64,000 nucleotides of DNA from Piliocolobus tephrosceles (GCF_002776525.5 NC_045453.1:33781117-33845116), one strand, 5' to 3'; positions 45,385 through 57,264 are shown, counted from the first letter of the stretch. Made by a program: numbers and translations. The notes: a model not told the origin generated them from the letters alone.

Positions 45385-45872
45385 GTAGACTGTCTTCCTC
45401 ACTCCCATGACCATAGTGGTCATGTGGTTGCATTGATTACCTGATTAATGGCCTCCTCGTATCCCTCTCCCACTGACTCTGGGCTCAGCCAGGTGACTTT
45501 CTATGGCCAATGGATGCTAACAAATGTGACCCGAGCCAAGTTCTGAAAAGATATTCACTCTCTTTGACCTCTGCCATCACCAAGAGAACATATTCAGGGT
45601 TGATTGACAGAAAAATAATCTAAAAGATATCTACAGGAGACTGGACTGGCCTCCAGAACCACTCTGGACCAGCAGCCCCCAACCAACATGCAGCTGACTA
45701 TAGCACAGCGAGCCACCCCAGTAGAGGCAGCTGAGCCTGGCTCAGATCAGCAGAACTGCCCAGCCAATCCAAAACTCAAGGAAAAATAGTGAATGGTAAT
45801 TCTTTCAAGCCATTCAGTGCTGGGATAATTTGTTATGTGGCACTATTGAGGCAATAGGTAGCTGATACAAAC
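45385..45872 (+). mobile_element. Old MaLR LTR (MLT1-like)
   Basis: GCCAGGTGACTTTCTATGGCCAATGGATG, GCTGAGCCTGGCTCAGATCAGCAGAACTGCCCAGCCAATCC, ATAATTTGTTATGTGGCACTATTGAGGCAATAGGTAGCTGATACAA match the old MaLR LTR plan including its end. Same type as 41800-42302. Confidence 0.75.
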
Positions 45873-45884
45873 CTAACCCCAGTT

Positions 45885-46100
45885 GCCATTCGTTAAGCAC
45901 ATGTTATGTGTCAGGGATGGTGCCTGACACTTTACAGACTCAACTCTGATCTGCCCAATGATGCCACCATTCAGGTGTCATTATTCTCATGTATATAGAT
46001 AAGGACACATGCCTGACATAGTAGAGTTTAGTAAGCATGTGAGGAGCTATGTTTGGACCCACAGCAGTCTCCTCTTCTCTCAAGTCACCTGCCTCCTCAG
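45885..46100 (+). mobile_element. MIR, nearly full
   Basis: TTAAGCACATGTTATGTGTCAGGGATGGTGCCTGACACTTTACAGAC, CAGGTGTCATTATTCTCATG, GATAAGGACACATGCC follow MIR/MIRb in sense. Confidence 0.8.
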
Positions 46101-46789
46101 TGACAAGCTGCCCTGAATCCCTGGCTCTGGTGCCCCCCTCTGAGCATAAACAGGTTATCATGTGAATACCAACAACCTCATGTTGACCAGGAAGGACTAA
46201 GCCATGCCTCTGAAGTGCTGGCGTGTCACGTGGCCTGTCCTGGAAATGTTATATGGGCATGAGCAAAGCCCACCTTGAATGTCTAAAAATAAACATGGGC
46301 CAGGAGTTCCTATCTGCAGCCACTCATCAGCATTTTATCCTCCCAGCTCACCCACTCATCACACTGTGAAATGGGATTGCTCCAAACAAACCCATACAAG
46401 GCAGATGCCCAGCCCACCACGCATGCCCAATGATGGGGGAAACGAAGGTCACTCTCCCACAGCAGGCCTTCCACCTGAGATCACCCTCTTCTGGCATAAA
46501 TAGAGTGTACCTGTGGTGGACTAAACTCATCCAACTCTCATTCTGAATGTCCTCCTGGCAGAAGCTGGCTACTCTTAGCTGAATTCTGCTTTGTTCCCTG
46601 ATAGGCACTGGCCTGGATGCCATGAAAGGGCCAGGAGCTTGCCAGTCCTCCTCACTGTATCTGCGACTTGAAGCATGATAAGAAATACAACAAGTGTTTG
46701 TAGATGAATGAGTGGTCTAAATGTACATATGGGGAGTTTTACGAGCAATGCATCACAACTCTAGCACACACTTATTTACATCTATTAGT
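46101..46789. other. No gene or repeat recognised
   Basis: Unique-looking sequence. Confidence 0.45.
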
Positions 46790-46960
46790 GTTTCTGGGCT
46801 TTGATTGCACTCTAGAATCATCTGAGCTGTTCTGAAAAACACAAATGCACAGCCCCCATCCTGGAGTAACAAAACATCCTGGGCTATTTGAAAGATTCCT
46901 GAGTAGAGCTGTTGCTTGAATTCTCTCTGGGTCAATCTGATGTGCAGCCAGAGTTGAAGG
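46790..46960 (+). mobile_element. Possible MER20-like MITE
   Basis: TTTCTGGGCTTTGATTGCACTCTAGAATCATCTGAGCTGTTCTGAAAAACACAAATGC resembles 'ctttagtgtgcatcagaatcacctgg...aacacagattgc'. Weak match. Confidence 0.35.
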
Positions 46961-47964
46961 CTACCCTTCTCTCCTATTTCAATTTAAACACAGAATTTTA
47001 ACCAACTCCTTTCTAACCCTCATGATGTGATATCATCTCTCCAGGGAGATTTTGCACAGTGTTCCCAGGAGAAGGCCCAGCAAAACTTGCGGCAAGAGGA
47101 AGTAAAAATCCTGCCCCTGCCCCTTCTATCCATGCCTGCAGCCGGCTGCACAAACTTGTTTTCCCTGCAGCTGCTTGCACATGTAATGGTTTCCAGGATA
47201 ACCAGTGAGCTGGAACCAGTAAGATGTGGCTGGAGGAGGGGCTTCTCATCTGTAAGCTGGGGAGACTTGTGGCGCCTTACATGAATTCAGCTTCTTACCA
47301 GTCCCTGAAGGCCCTGGGATTTTCAAATCTGAGGCACAAGGTGGAAACCCGGCAGCACAAGGTGGGAACCCTCCGGCCCCCTCGCTGTTGTCCTCCATGA
47401 GCTCCTGGGCCCGTTAGTCTCAGAGCAAAACCACAGCTGGTGGGACTTAGTGGATTTTGAGAGCATGTTGATTATGAATATTGTCCCTTTCAGGCAAGTT
47501 AATGAAGCATCCAATTCACGCCAGCTTTTATCTGTCAGAGAAACACCAGCAAGCAAGGTAGAGACACCAAGCCAAACCCTGATGTATAAGTATGAACTTC
47601 ATGTTAATTAGGAAACGGGAGAATGTGTGGGTTTCTCTAATGCAGACTCATGATATGAAGTCAGCTGACTCAAATGCTCTCAACCTGAGCTTAGGGTCAT
47701 TTGTGTTAGCTCTAAGGTCATCTGAGGCAGACACATTGAACCTGACCTTGAGAGTATCCTTGACCACTTGACCAAGAGGCCAGAGACTCTACAAGTGTGC
47801 TCAGGCCGGACAGCTTCCTGTGCCTGGCAGGAAGACTCAAGATGCCAGCTTCTTCCCTAAACCATGTGAACTCATCAACATGCAACCATTTTAAACTATA
47901 AAAACAGCAATTTCAACTGAAACAGTGGACCATCGCCTATTTTACTGGAAATTTCTCCCTTAGA
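46961..47964. other. 1 kb with no recognised gene
   Basis: Unique-looking. A short direct repeat, GCACAAGGTGGRAACCC, occurs at 47335 and 47356. Confidence 0.4.
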
Positions 47965-48115
47965 GTATGCTGGAAAGAGGATTGGGTGTAAGAGACCTGG
48001 CTGCAAGGCTCACCTCCACTAAGTGACCATAGATATTTTGGACACTAATGTACCATGAGTCACCTTATTCCTTCGGCCCACAGCTTCTTCATCTGGGAAA
48101 GGAAGACATTGGATT
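47965..48115 (-). mobile_element. MIR fragment, antisense
   Basis: GAAAGAGGATTGGGTGTAAGAGACCTGG..CTAAGTGACC, then CACAGCTTCTTCATCTGGGAAAGG, fits antisense MIR loosely. Confidence 0.55.
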
Positions 48116-48124
48116 GTAAAGTAA

Positions 48125-48345
48125 GAATAACCCACATTTTTTAGCGTTTGCAATATGCTAGGCAATGTGCTAATTACTTAATTATCAAAGAGACAATTAA
48201 CACTGAAAAGCAGTTATTAAGTAACTCTTCACCAACCCAGCAGGTGGAGACTGTCATTATTCCCATTTATCAGATTGGGTCATTGAGCTCAGGATGGTGC
48301 ATGTGCTGCATCTGAAAGGCTGGGGTCTGGTGCTCACTTCTGGGC
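48125..48345 (+). mobile_element. MIR fragment
   Basis: TTTGCAATATGCTAGGCAATGTGCTAATTACTTAATTATC, GTCATTATTCCCATTTATCAGATTGGGTCATTGAGCTCAGG follow MIR in sense. Confidence 0.8.
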
Positions 48346-48704
48346 TGTTGATGACTGGGTTCAGATGCATCATTGTGCATCCCTTTCTTAGCAGAGGATT
48401 CCTTGCTGCTCTACTATAGACAATTTATTGCTTTACAGTCTTTTCACTGGAGACCTCACCGGCAGTGACATTCGTAGAAAGCAGTCTCTAAGCTGCAAAG
48501 CCCTGCCTGTCACCAGACCTACGTAGAGGGAATCTCACTTGCTTTATGATGTCCAGAGTGCTCCTTGTGTTGCCCTGTGGGTTTTATTTTCCTGTTGTCC
48601 ACTGGATATGGCCTACTGGCATTTAGCATGAATTCCCAGCTCCTTCACAAGCTCTTCTTGGACTGCTAAGGTTGAAAAATTAAACAATACATTTTCTAGA
48701 ATCT
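48346..48704. other. No gene or repeat recognised
   Basis: Unique-looking sequence. Confidence 0.45.
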
Positions 48705-49245
48705 CTTTGTGGTGAACTGATAGAACGTGGTCCCCAATGATCCCCACCCCCTGGTATTCATGCCCCTGTGGAATCCTGCACCCCCATCAGTGTGAGGTGA
48801 GCTAGTGACATGTTCTAGCCAATAGGATGATGGGATGACATGTGTAATTAAGGGGATAAGATTTCACTTCCTTGATTAGCTTACAAGAGATTGTAACCTC
48901 CATCTTGCCAGTAGACTCTCTCTGGCTATCTCAGCTTCCAGGACACAAGCCCTCACATTGCGGAGTTCCCTGTGGTAAGGAACTGGAGTGGAGGGTGGCT
49001 CCATGCAACAGCCAGCAAGGAACTGAGGCCTCTGTCACCCCTGGAGCAACCGAGCTCACCAAGAACCCGAGTGAGCTTGGAAGCAGAGCTTTCCCCAGTT
49101 GAGCTTTCAGATGAGACCTCAGCCCCAGCTAAGGCACCATGATGGTAGCCACAGGAGGAATGGGACACAGCCAAGCCCACCTGGATCCCTGATCCACAGA
49201 AATCGATAAATGTGTGCCAAGTTTACTGTAATCTGTTAAGCAGGA
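48705..49245 (+). mobile_element. Old MaLR LTR (MLT1-like)
   Basis: ACGTGGTCCCCAATGATCC, CTGGTATTCATGCCC, TTCTAGCCAATAGGATGATGGG, AAGGAACTGAGGCCTC, GAGTGAGCTTGGAAGCAGA, CTTTCAGATGAGACCTCAGCCCC, TGATCCACAGAAATCGATAAATGTG in the order of an old MLT1 LTR. Confidence 0.82.
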
Positions 49246-49924
49246 ATAGGTCACAAACATACCTTCACCCACAGATGAGATTGAGTTCGGTCAAGCAGAA
49301 AGACACTTCCCAGGGGGATATGGAAGAAATGAGTCCATCTCCTGGCTTCCCATGGCTGATTCTGCCAGCACCAGCACTTGTGTCAGGCCACCAACTGAGC
49401 AGGTGTGGAGAGGACATTACAGCCTCCATAGCTGCATGATACTGTCCGGGTGTCCTCATAGTTACAATGGTGGCAGCAGATTCCTGAGCCCCATTGCCCA
49501 ACCAAGAGATCTCTGTTTTCATGTATTGTTGGGATCAATAGTTCCATGGCAGTCTCCTGATTCCTCACTTTCCTGATGGTGAAAGAAATGGCAGCTGCCT
49601 GGCAGGTCATTCTGCAGCACACACTCACTCTGCAAGGTGGCATGTCTCTGAATCCCCAGAGTCCACTTCTCCTTCCATCTGATAATTTCATGAGCACCTG
49701 ATTCCCTGTATTCAGCCACTTTCACCTCAAGTAGTTTCTGTTTCCTGTGTGGAGCCCTAAAGTATCCACCTGGTATCTGGATTGTTTCCTAGAAAGTGAG
49801 GAAAGTCCTTCAATTTTCTCACCACAAACCTGAGTGCTTTTTCTCTGTGAGAATTCAAGAGACTTTGAATCTTGGCCAAACACAAATTAGACAACATAAT
49901 CCTACCTCAAATACATATGGGGCT
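49246..49924. other. No gene or repeat recognised
   Basis: Unique-looking sequence. Confidence 0.45.
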
Positions 49925-50120
49925 CTATCATTTACCAAGCTGTGCCATAGAACTCCTTTCTTTTACACCCTACACAACTTTATGAAGTGGGTGTACTTCC
50001 TCCCTTCGCCATTTTATAGATGAGAAAACTGTGTCTCAGAAGCAGAACATATGCTGACCAGCTGGGAATGACAGAGCCAGGACTCCACCCAGATTCTACA
50101 CTAGCTTTAATGCTTTCTTC
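49925..50120 (+). mobile_element. MIR fragment
   Basis: ATTTTATAGATGAGAAAACTGTGTCTCAGAAGCAGAACATATGCTGACCAGCTGGGAATGACAGAGCCAGGACTCCACCCAGATTC follows MIR in sense, with the left half weaker. Confidence 0.85.
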
Positions 50121-50320
50121 CCTCCATATGATGGCAGTTGCTGTGATTTATTATTCTTGTGACTTCACCAATGATGCCATGCTTAAACCCTCCAGCTTCT
50201 ACAAACATGAACCACAAGGTGGAAATGGCCACTCAGTTTGACTTTTTGGACATTATTTTCTCAATCCTATCCCCAGGATGCTTACTTGACTGCTGTGTGA
50301 GAACTGGCTCATCCACTTGT

Positions 50321-50649
50321 GTTTGTTTTGTTTTGTTTTGTGTTTTTTTTTGTTTTGTTTTGTTTTTGAGGCAGGGTCTCACTCTGTTGCCCAGACTGGA
50401 GGGCAGTGGTGCAATCATGGCTCACTGCAGCCAAAACTTCCTGGGCTCAAGCAATTCTCCCACCTCAGTCTCCTGAGTAGCTGGAACTACAGAAGCATGC
50501 CACCACCCATGGTAAATTTTTGTGCTTTTTGTAGAGATGGAGTTTCACCATGTTGCCCAGGTTGGTTGTGATCTCCTAGGCTCAAGCAATCTGCCCACCT
50601 CAGTCTTGCAAAGTGCTGGGATTACAGGTGTGAGCCACCATGCCTGGCC
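50321..50649 (-). mobile_element. AluJ-like, antisense
   Basis: Starts in a TTTTG-patterned tail (50321-50366) and runs through GAGGCAGGGTCTCACTC to GAGCCACCATGCCTGGCC. The CTGGGCTCAAGCAATTCTCC wording is typical of AluJ. CATCCACTTGT and CATCCTCTTAT flank it. Confidence 0.93.
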
Positions 50650-50895
50650 CCATCCTCTTATTTATTTACAAATAATACAAGTGGGTGCTGGCAACAAGAT
50701 CAGGGTGCTTCTGATCCTTCTCTCGCCAGGGTGAACAGATTTGGAGGCACGTGCACTGCCCAGCTCATCTTCTTCCTTTGCACACAGAGGGCATCCTCTA
50801 ATGCAGCCCCATGTCCATGGAGCTGTGCTCATTCAGAGGAAGTGCCTTTCCTGAATTTATGTGTCCCAACTGTTGTTTTTCTCTAATTTTCCCAG

Positions 50896-51234
50896 TGTAT
50901 TAGTCTGTTCTCACTCTGCTAATAAGAACATACCTGAGACTGGGTCATTGATAAAGGAGAGAGGTTTAATTGACTGACAGTTCCACATGGATGGGCAGGC
51001 CTCACAATCAGAGCTGAAGGTGAATGAGGAGCAAAGGCACATCTTACATGGCGGCAGGCAAGGGAGCTGGTGCAGGGGGACTCCCCTTTATCAAATCATC
51101 AAATCTCATGATACTTACTCACTATCACAAGAACAGCATGAGAAAGATCCACCCCCATGATTCAATTACATACCACTGCATCCCTCTCATGAACGTGGGA
51201 ATTATGGGAGCTACAACACAGCCAAACCATATCA
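50896..51234 (-). mobile_element. THE1-type solo LTR, antisense
   Basis: TGTATTAGTCTGTTCTCACTCTGC ... GTTTAATTGACTGACAGTTCCACATGG ... ACCCCCATGATTCAATTAC ... GAACGTGGGAATTATGGGAG ... AGCCAAACCATATCA. Short internal deletions but both ends are present. Confidence 0.93.
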
Positions 51235-51444
51235 GCCAGTCTCCTATCAGCTCATGGCAGCCCTATCTAAGCTGAAGATACAGCTGTGAACAGAACATTT
51301 TGGAGCTCCTCAAGTAGTCTGTCCATCACCAAGAAGGCTTCCTAATGTCCTTGAGATCCATTTCAACACTTCAAACATTCTTTCTTCTGTAGAGTTCCTT
51401 CCTAGTCTGTATGTTCAAGAGACCAGAATTAAGAGCAACGGGCA

Positions 51445-51713
51445 GGCCAGACATGGTGGTTCACACTTGTAATCCTAGTACTTTGTGGGACTGAGGCCGG
51501 AAGATCACCTGAGCCCAGGAGTTTGAGATCCTGTCTCAACAATAAAAATTTAAAAATTGAGCATGGTGGTGCACCCTGAAATCCTAGCTACTTGGGAGAC
51601 TGAGGCAGGAGGACTGCTTGAGTCTGAAAGGTCAACATTACAATGAATTATGACTATGCCACTGCACTCCAGCCTGGACAACAGAGTGAAATCTCATCTC
51701 AAAAAATAAAAAT
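51445..51713 (+). mobile_element. AluJ-like, sense
   Basis: GGCCAGACATGGTGGTTCACACTTGTAATCC ... CACTGCACTCCAGCCTGGACAACAGAGTG ... A-rich tail. About 35 bases are missing across the left monomer end (GAGTTTGAGATCCTGTCTC). GAGCAA words flank it. Confidence 0.92.
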
Positions 51714-52018
51714 GAGCAATGAGTGGAAATGTCTGGGAGACAGATATAGGGGTGGGAGAAATGCCTGATTATTCAAGCTCACTGGAGAGCACCTTCTCTA
51801 AAATTAATAAGGCCCGATCTCCAGGGAAGACTAGGCAGAGCCTGGACACCGTGGAACAGTTCAGAAGGAAACAGCATGGTCTTTACAAGAAGCACCATCT
51901 TAGCCAGTGCCGTTCCGGGAATCCCCATAAGTCCCTCCTTCTCGACACTTTAGATCACCTTTCAGCACATTCACATGACCACTGGGTGGGGAATGTTCTC
52001 TAAATATTCATCTTCCAA

Positions 52019-52240
52019 CTCTGACCTCATTCCATGGTTGCGATAGACAGGCCAAGTGCCTGAAGCCATGGTCCCCGGACCATTTTACCTTTTAGCTGAT
52101 CTGCAACAGGAAGCAGGTGGACCAGCTCTTCGTCTCTGACCTCATTCCATGGTTGCGATAGACAGGCCAAATACCTAAAGCCGTGGTCCACAGACCATTT
52201 TACCTTTTAGCTGATCTGCGACAGGAAGCAGGTGGACCAG
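52019..52240. repeat. 115-bp tandem duplication
   Basis: CTCTGACCTCATTCCATGG starts at 52019 and 52134. The copies run through CCATTTTACCTTTTAGCTGATC to GGAAGCAGGTGGACCAG with about seven substitutions in 104 aligned bases, mostly C/T or G/A. An older event than the 61-bp duplication at 5.35 kb. Confidence 0.95.
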
Positions 52241-53484
52241 GAGACATCTGTTTCTTGTGTTTCTTGCAACCAGGCAAATGGTAAGTTGCAAAGATGGGAA
52301 AAAAGTTCATTTTTAAAGTAAAAGGCAATATGCTTCCTTGACTATATTGTGAACATTTTGTACGCTAGTGGGATGTAATTGGGTTTTCTAAACACCTTAC
52401 CATCTGATTCAGACTCGGGAGGACTTTAAATAGACTTGAAATAAAAATTTCCAATTGTCTCTCAGAGCCCAAGCCCAGAAGCCTAATTACCTGCGGAAAC
52501 TAATTGCTCCCATCTGAGCCTCCTGCTGGAACTCCCCACAAAGGGCATGAAAATGAGATGGGTCAGGAAAGTTGCAGGCCAGAGCCAGGAGCCCAGGAAA
52601 GCAAGACGTGCTCACAGAAGCCATGCACAGGCGAGAGCTTGTTAAGTAGCTTCTCTTTGAGCGGCTCCTCACTGAGCCAGCCAGAGAGAGAGAAGCCTTC
52701 TTCCTCTGAAGGTGCCTGGAATGACTCACAAATTTCATTGAAAGTGGCAGGAGGGAAGCAGGCTCTGGATAAAACGATGCACGCACACACACTTTGATCT
52801 CAATCAAGGCGCTCTACAAGGGGACCATGGTGACAACACTCGGAGAAGCTGACACCAAGGAGAACAATGCCCAGCTTCAGAATGGGAGCCCACCTTGCCT
52901 CCTCCCCCGGGTTGCTGCGGAGAAGTTTTGTTAGAAGGCTCACATCTGCACCTGAGTGTGGGCAGCATCCAAGGGTCACAGTCTGTATCCCCAGGGGACA
53001 TGTTGAACTGTAACAGTTTTTCTTAGCACCTGCGCCGGCTCCCCACTCCACTTCCCTGCTTGTCTGTTGGGCTCCAGTCTCATAGAAACCCCTCTCTGTG
53101 TGTGATGGAGCTGCAGAAGAAGAAATGGGTCCTCCTGCAGAATGAGTTCCCAAACGCAGCACCAATGCTTTCCGTTCTTCACATCCCGCTTCCAACAGTC
53201 AGCAGATGTCGTCAGCACGACTGGATCAAGACTCTGAACCCTTCTCCCATTCCACTTTCCCACTCGCAGGCAGGCCACCATCATACTCGACCAAGACAAT
53301 GGCAGCCGTGGATGCTGTGGTATTCCCATGATCCTGATGAGCCAACCACTGTGGTTTTAATGGCTCCGTCTTCCATTGGCTACATCTATCTGTCATCTGT
53401 TTGTCTATCTAAATATTTTATATGTATGCAAAATGACTGCTATTTTACATATATACATATGGATGTGCATATATGCATATTTGC
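52241..53484. other. 1.2 kb with no recognised gene
   Basis: Unique-looking sequence. A 156-codon frame at 53060-53530 ends in the GT repeat and has no domain. Confidence 0.45.
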
Positions 53485-53488
53485 ATGT

Positions 53489-53528
<40 letters not shown>
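53485..53528. repeat. (GT)n microsatellite
   Basis: About 19 uninterrupted GT units, preceded by an ATATGCAT-rich stretch at 53440-53484 that could adopt alternate DNA structures. Confidence 0.97.
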
Positions 53529-53529
<1 letters not shown>

Positions 53530-53604
53530 AGCCTATATAAATATTTTAACAGTTGTGTTGGTAAAAAGACAAACACAGTCCAGACAGGATTGTATTCCTT
53601 TGCT

Positions 53605-53918
53605 TCTGTTTTTGTTTGTTTGTTTTTATTGAGACAGGATCTTGATCTGTTGCCCAGGCTGGAGTGCAGTGCTGTGATCATGGTTCACTGCAGCCTCATC
53701 CTCCTGGGCTCAAGCAATCCTTCGACCTCAGCCTCCTGAGTAGCTGGGACTACAGGTATGCACCACCACATCTAGCTATTTATTTTTTATTATTTTTTGA
53801 GGAGATGGGATCTTGCTATGTTGCCCAGGCGAGTCTCAAACTCCTGGGCTTAAGAGATCCTCCTGCCTTGGCCTCCCAAAGTATTGGGATTACAGGCAGA
53901 AGCCACCTCACTCAGCCC
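53605..53918 (-). mobile_element. AluJ-like, antisense
   Basis: GTTTGTTTGTTTTTATTGAGACAGGATCTTGATC start, AluJ wording CTGGGCTCAAGCAATCC, middle TTATTTTTTATTATTTTTTG linker, end CACCTCACTCAGCCC. CCTTTGCTTCTG and CCTTTCGCTTTTTCTG flank it, a rough target duplication. Confidence 0.92.
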
Positions 53919-54099
53919 TTTCGCTTTTTCTGATTTTAAAGGGAATTAAAATAGCCCCTGAAATCCAGTGGGGTCTGGACACTGAGCCTAAAAGAAAAGG
54001 TGCTCAAACCGCAGAGACTACCCCCTGAGCCTCCTGCCTCCACCGTGCAGCCCCACACTGCTGGTTCTCTGTTCAAAGCATGTGTGGTCCTTTGGGAGG

Positions 54100-54630
54100 A
54101 CAAGTCCTCGTCTCAAGCATGTTATTCCTCTGTTCTAAGCCTGACCATGGCTTCCATGGTGCTCAAAATTGAATCCCGGTGCCTGACCTGGCCCAGGCCA
54201 CCTGGTCTCTCAGGGAGCATTCTGGCTCTCATGCTCCGGTGATTGGATCCAATTGAGCCACACGTGCCCCTTTGCTGCTTCCCAAGCACATTGTCCATTC
54301 TCTCGCCCCAGGGCCTTTGCACTTGCTGGTCTCTCCAGTTTGCAGAGAGGTTCCTTCATCCCCCTGCAGTCAGGCCTCTGCTCAGACACCACAACATCAG
54401 AGGAACTTCTGAGCACTGACCTGGTAGCATCCTGCTCACCACCACCTGACCCTTACCCCACTGCATCTCTTCAGGACATTTTTACCACTTTGTTCATTGA
54501 GTGTCTATTTCTTCTGACCTGAGTTCAAGTAAAGATTCAATCTCTGTACCCAGGTGCCTAGAATCCTGCCTGGCACACCAAGGCAATCTCCAATACTACT
54601 AGTTGGCTCCATGGTTAAGTAAATGACTGC
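54100..54630 (+). mobile_element. L2, 3' 500 bp
   Basis: GCCTTTGCACTTGCTGGTCTCTCC, GCCTCTGCTCAGACACCACAACATCAGAGGAAC, CATTTTTACCACTTTGTTCATTGAG, CCTGCCTGGCACACCAAGGCAATCTCC follow the L2 3' region in order, including the 'gtgcctggcacatag' hallmark. Confidence 0.82.
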
Positions 54631-55442
54631 CCACCCCTGGTGCTACATGAGATGAATTTAGGTGATAAAATGGATAAATGTATTCATCACATGAATTAAT
54701 TTTAATTTGTACCAGGAAAAATATATATTTATATACAACTCTTTGATAAGGATCAAGTTCCCCTTTGAAGGCCTGGGTGCTGAAACAGCAAGTAATGATT
54801 TTACATTTCTGTGGAAGGGGAAGTAAAATTTATGGAATTAACAAATGCAGCATGCCCACCTGCACCAGGCTCACAAAAAGGGATGCCACAGGCAGCACAG
54901 AGCTGAGCAAGGAGCCCCTGCAAACCTCCAGAAGAGGTCTGGCTCCATCTGAACTGCAGCCCAGGGTGGCTTGCTGCATCCTGCAGTGTTGCTGTGTGGC
55001 TCTAACTCAAGGGCTTCACTGATGACTGAACCTTTCATAATCTCATTTCTTCCCAGGGAAGACACTAAAACAGGCAACACATGTTCCTCCCTTTGCAGCA
55101 GCCCCAGAGAGGCCTCATAAGCCCTCCGGGCCTATTCTCCCTTTTAAAAAGCACCCAAACCACTCCAGCAATTAACAAAAGAAATTTCCTGGGCAGAAGC
55201 AGAAGTCAGTGTGGGAAACCAGCCACATCCTGATGTTTCAGCATTATCCGGGGGCAGCGAGCCACGGCCAGGGCAGTGGAGCCAGCCCCACTGACCCCTC
55301 TCTCCAGAGCCTGCAAGTTCTGCTGTGTGTTTCCCTTAAAAGAAACAGATAGGGCCTAAGGAAGAGAGACTTCTGACTTTGACAGGGGCCTACATCAATT
55401 ATGAATTTTCTATTTGCGGGCAAATTATACTGGTTCTCCATT
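54631..55442. other. No gene or repeat recognised
   Basis: Unique-looking. AT-rich at 54655-54745, GC-moderate after. Confidence 0.45.
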
Positions 55443-55763
55443 TTTTAAAAATTGAGGAGTACCTTATGTGAGAATAAAGTGCATAAATCTTAGGAGATGA
55501 ATGAGGCCCTCATTACACACTCATGTAACCACCTTCCCTGTAGACACAGAAGGCTCCCTCCTGCACCTGCAGTCACAGTCCTGGGAGGAAGCCACTGTTT
55601 TGACTTCCGTCAGCATGGACTGTGCTCCTTGCTCTCGGGCTTCATGGAAATGGAATCGCACAGCACCCACCTTTACACAGCTGGCTTCTGTTGCTGGAGG
55701 TCCCATCTGCTAGGCATTTCCATGTGGCTGTAAGCTTTGAAATGCATTCTTTTTTATTCTTGT
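55443..55763 (-). mobile_element. Old L1 (L1ME-like) 3' UTR fragment
   Basis: AAAATTGAGGAGTACC, CATGTAACCACCTTCCCTG, GCCACTGTTTTGACTTCCG, GGAAATGGAATCGCACAGCACCC, GCATTTCCATGTGGCTGTAAGC follow the antisense L1ME tail. Confidence 0.7.
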
Positions 55764-55774
55764 GTAGCTTTCTT

Positions 55775-55945
55775 TCTTTTTTTTTTTTTTTTTTATTATA
55801 CTTGAAGTTCTGGGGTACATGTGCAAAACGTGCAGGTTTGTTACGTAGGTATGCATGTGCCATGTTGGTTTGCTGCACCCATCAACTCATCATTTACAAT
55901 TAGGTATTTCTCCTAATGCTATCCCTCCCCAAGTCCCCATCCCCC
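55775..55945 (-). mobile_element. Short L1PA-type insertion with target-site duplications
   Basis: T run then TTATTATACTTGAAGTTCTGGGGTACATGTGCAAAACGTGCAGG ... GCTATCCCTCCCC, the antisense 3' UTR of a primate L1, 5'-truncated to about 170 bp. GTAGCTTTCTT at 55764-55774 is repeated exactly at 55946-55956, an 11-bp target-site duplication. It lands in the end of the old L1. Confidence 0.96.
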
Positions 55946-55956
55946 GTAGCTTTCTT

Positions 55957-57264
55957 AACTAGTTCACATTGATACGTATGAGTTTGGGGAAAGTCAGTTG
56001 ATGTTGTTGTTGTTGTTTATGTGGAGTTAGCTGTGGCTTATGGGCCAAAGACAAGTAACTCAAGTCCGAGGAAAAATTTGTTCCAGAAGAAGGTAGCTGA
56101 TGGCTAAGAACCAAACCCATAAAGTCTCTAGATCAGGGCAGAATTTCCAACCTGAAGGAATTATGACTGTGAAAATCACATGAAGCAATCCACAGAGGCC
56201 TAGAAGGAAGGCAGGTACTGAAGAGGAGGCAGGTCTCACTTCCCACGACCTCAAAGGGAGGAGATGGTCAAGTTAGAGCCTGGGGCAGAGATGAAGATAA
56301 GGAGGTGTGATGAGAATCTGACCAATCTACATTCTTTATACCATAAAGGCGATTTTGCAGAGTTCAAGCCCCTCTTATGGTCAATGTATTCTTGGGCATG
56401 GACTGGATTTTGGGGCCTGCCACCTTTAAATGCCACCATAGAGTTCCATGGCAGGATCTCTCTTGCTTCTGGTGGCCAAGACTGAAGTGAACACAACTTT
56501 CCACACATAGAGAAGACACCTTTGTATGCAGTCTCTTTGCAGCAAAATAAAGTCAGATCCACCACGTGCTGTTCTCTGGCATGAGGGGCCGCACCTGTTT
56601 ATTTATTTATTTTCAGCTTTGTGATCTCCCCTGAACAGAACATCACCTCCTGGCCCTCGCCATCCAGAGCAGCTGACATCACACAACATTTTCGGGGCTG
56701 GCATAATGGCAGCTTCCTCCGGATGAAAAGTCTCCATGTCAGTCACTCTTGAATGCTTACCTCTTAAGACCCGCTTGTTGCTTGGTAACAATTTTCACGG
56801 CTGCATTAAAAGGAGAGTTCTGAAAAGAGGAATGCTTAAAACCTGACAGCAATTACAAAGAAGGCAGACCACTTCTTTCATTTCAGAAACTGATACACAA
56901 ATGGATCTTCCCATTCAGTTAGTATTTTATTATTATTTAAATGGGCTTCCCACTCTACATGAAGCCCAGCTTTGTGTCGGCACTAGTTCCACACCCCTCG
57001 TCTCTGAGCCTCTTCAGAGAAGGAATCGCAGCCTTTTCTGGGGAGAGAAGGTTCTTCCAGCTGACTTTTGACTTCCTCTTGGCTTCAGACTTTGTGGTGA
57101 ACAGGGGAGCTGGTAATTCTACAACCAGAACACAGCCCGAGAGGAAGAGCTGCCCCATGCCCACCTCCTTCCTGCAAGAGGCCACCCCCACAGCCATCTC
57201 TCCTTTACCATTGTGGCTAAAAACAGGCAAGCACTAAACTGCCCATTAACTGACTCATGCATAA
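55957..57264. other. 1.3 kb with no recognised gene
   Basis: Unique-looking. Small GTT (56003-56018) and TTTA (56598-56612) runs. No named repeat. Confidence 0.45.

Noticed and set aside
50159..50571. Frames of 84-105 codons on + strand
   Set aside because: They are translations of an antisense Alu, as are similar frames at 5097, 14551, 34408, 38488 and 53664.
53060..53530. 156-codon + strand frame
   Set aside because: Its C-terminus is Cys-Val repeats from the GT microsatellite and the rest has no homology I recognise.
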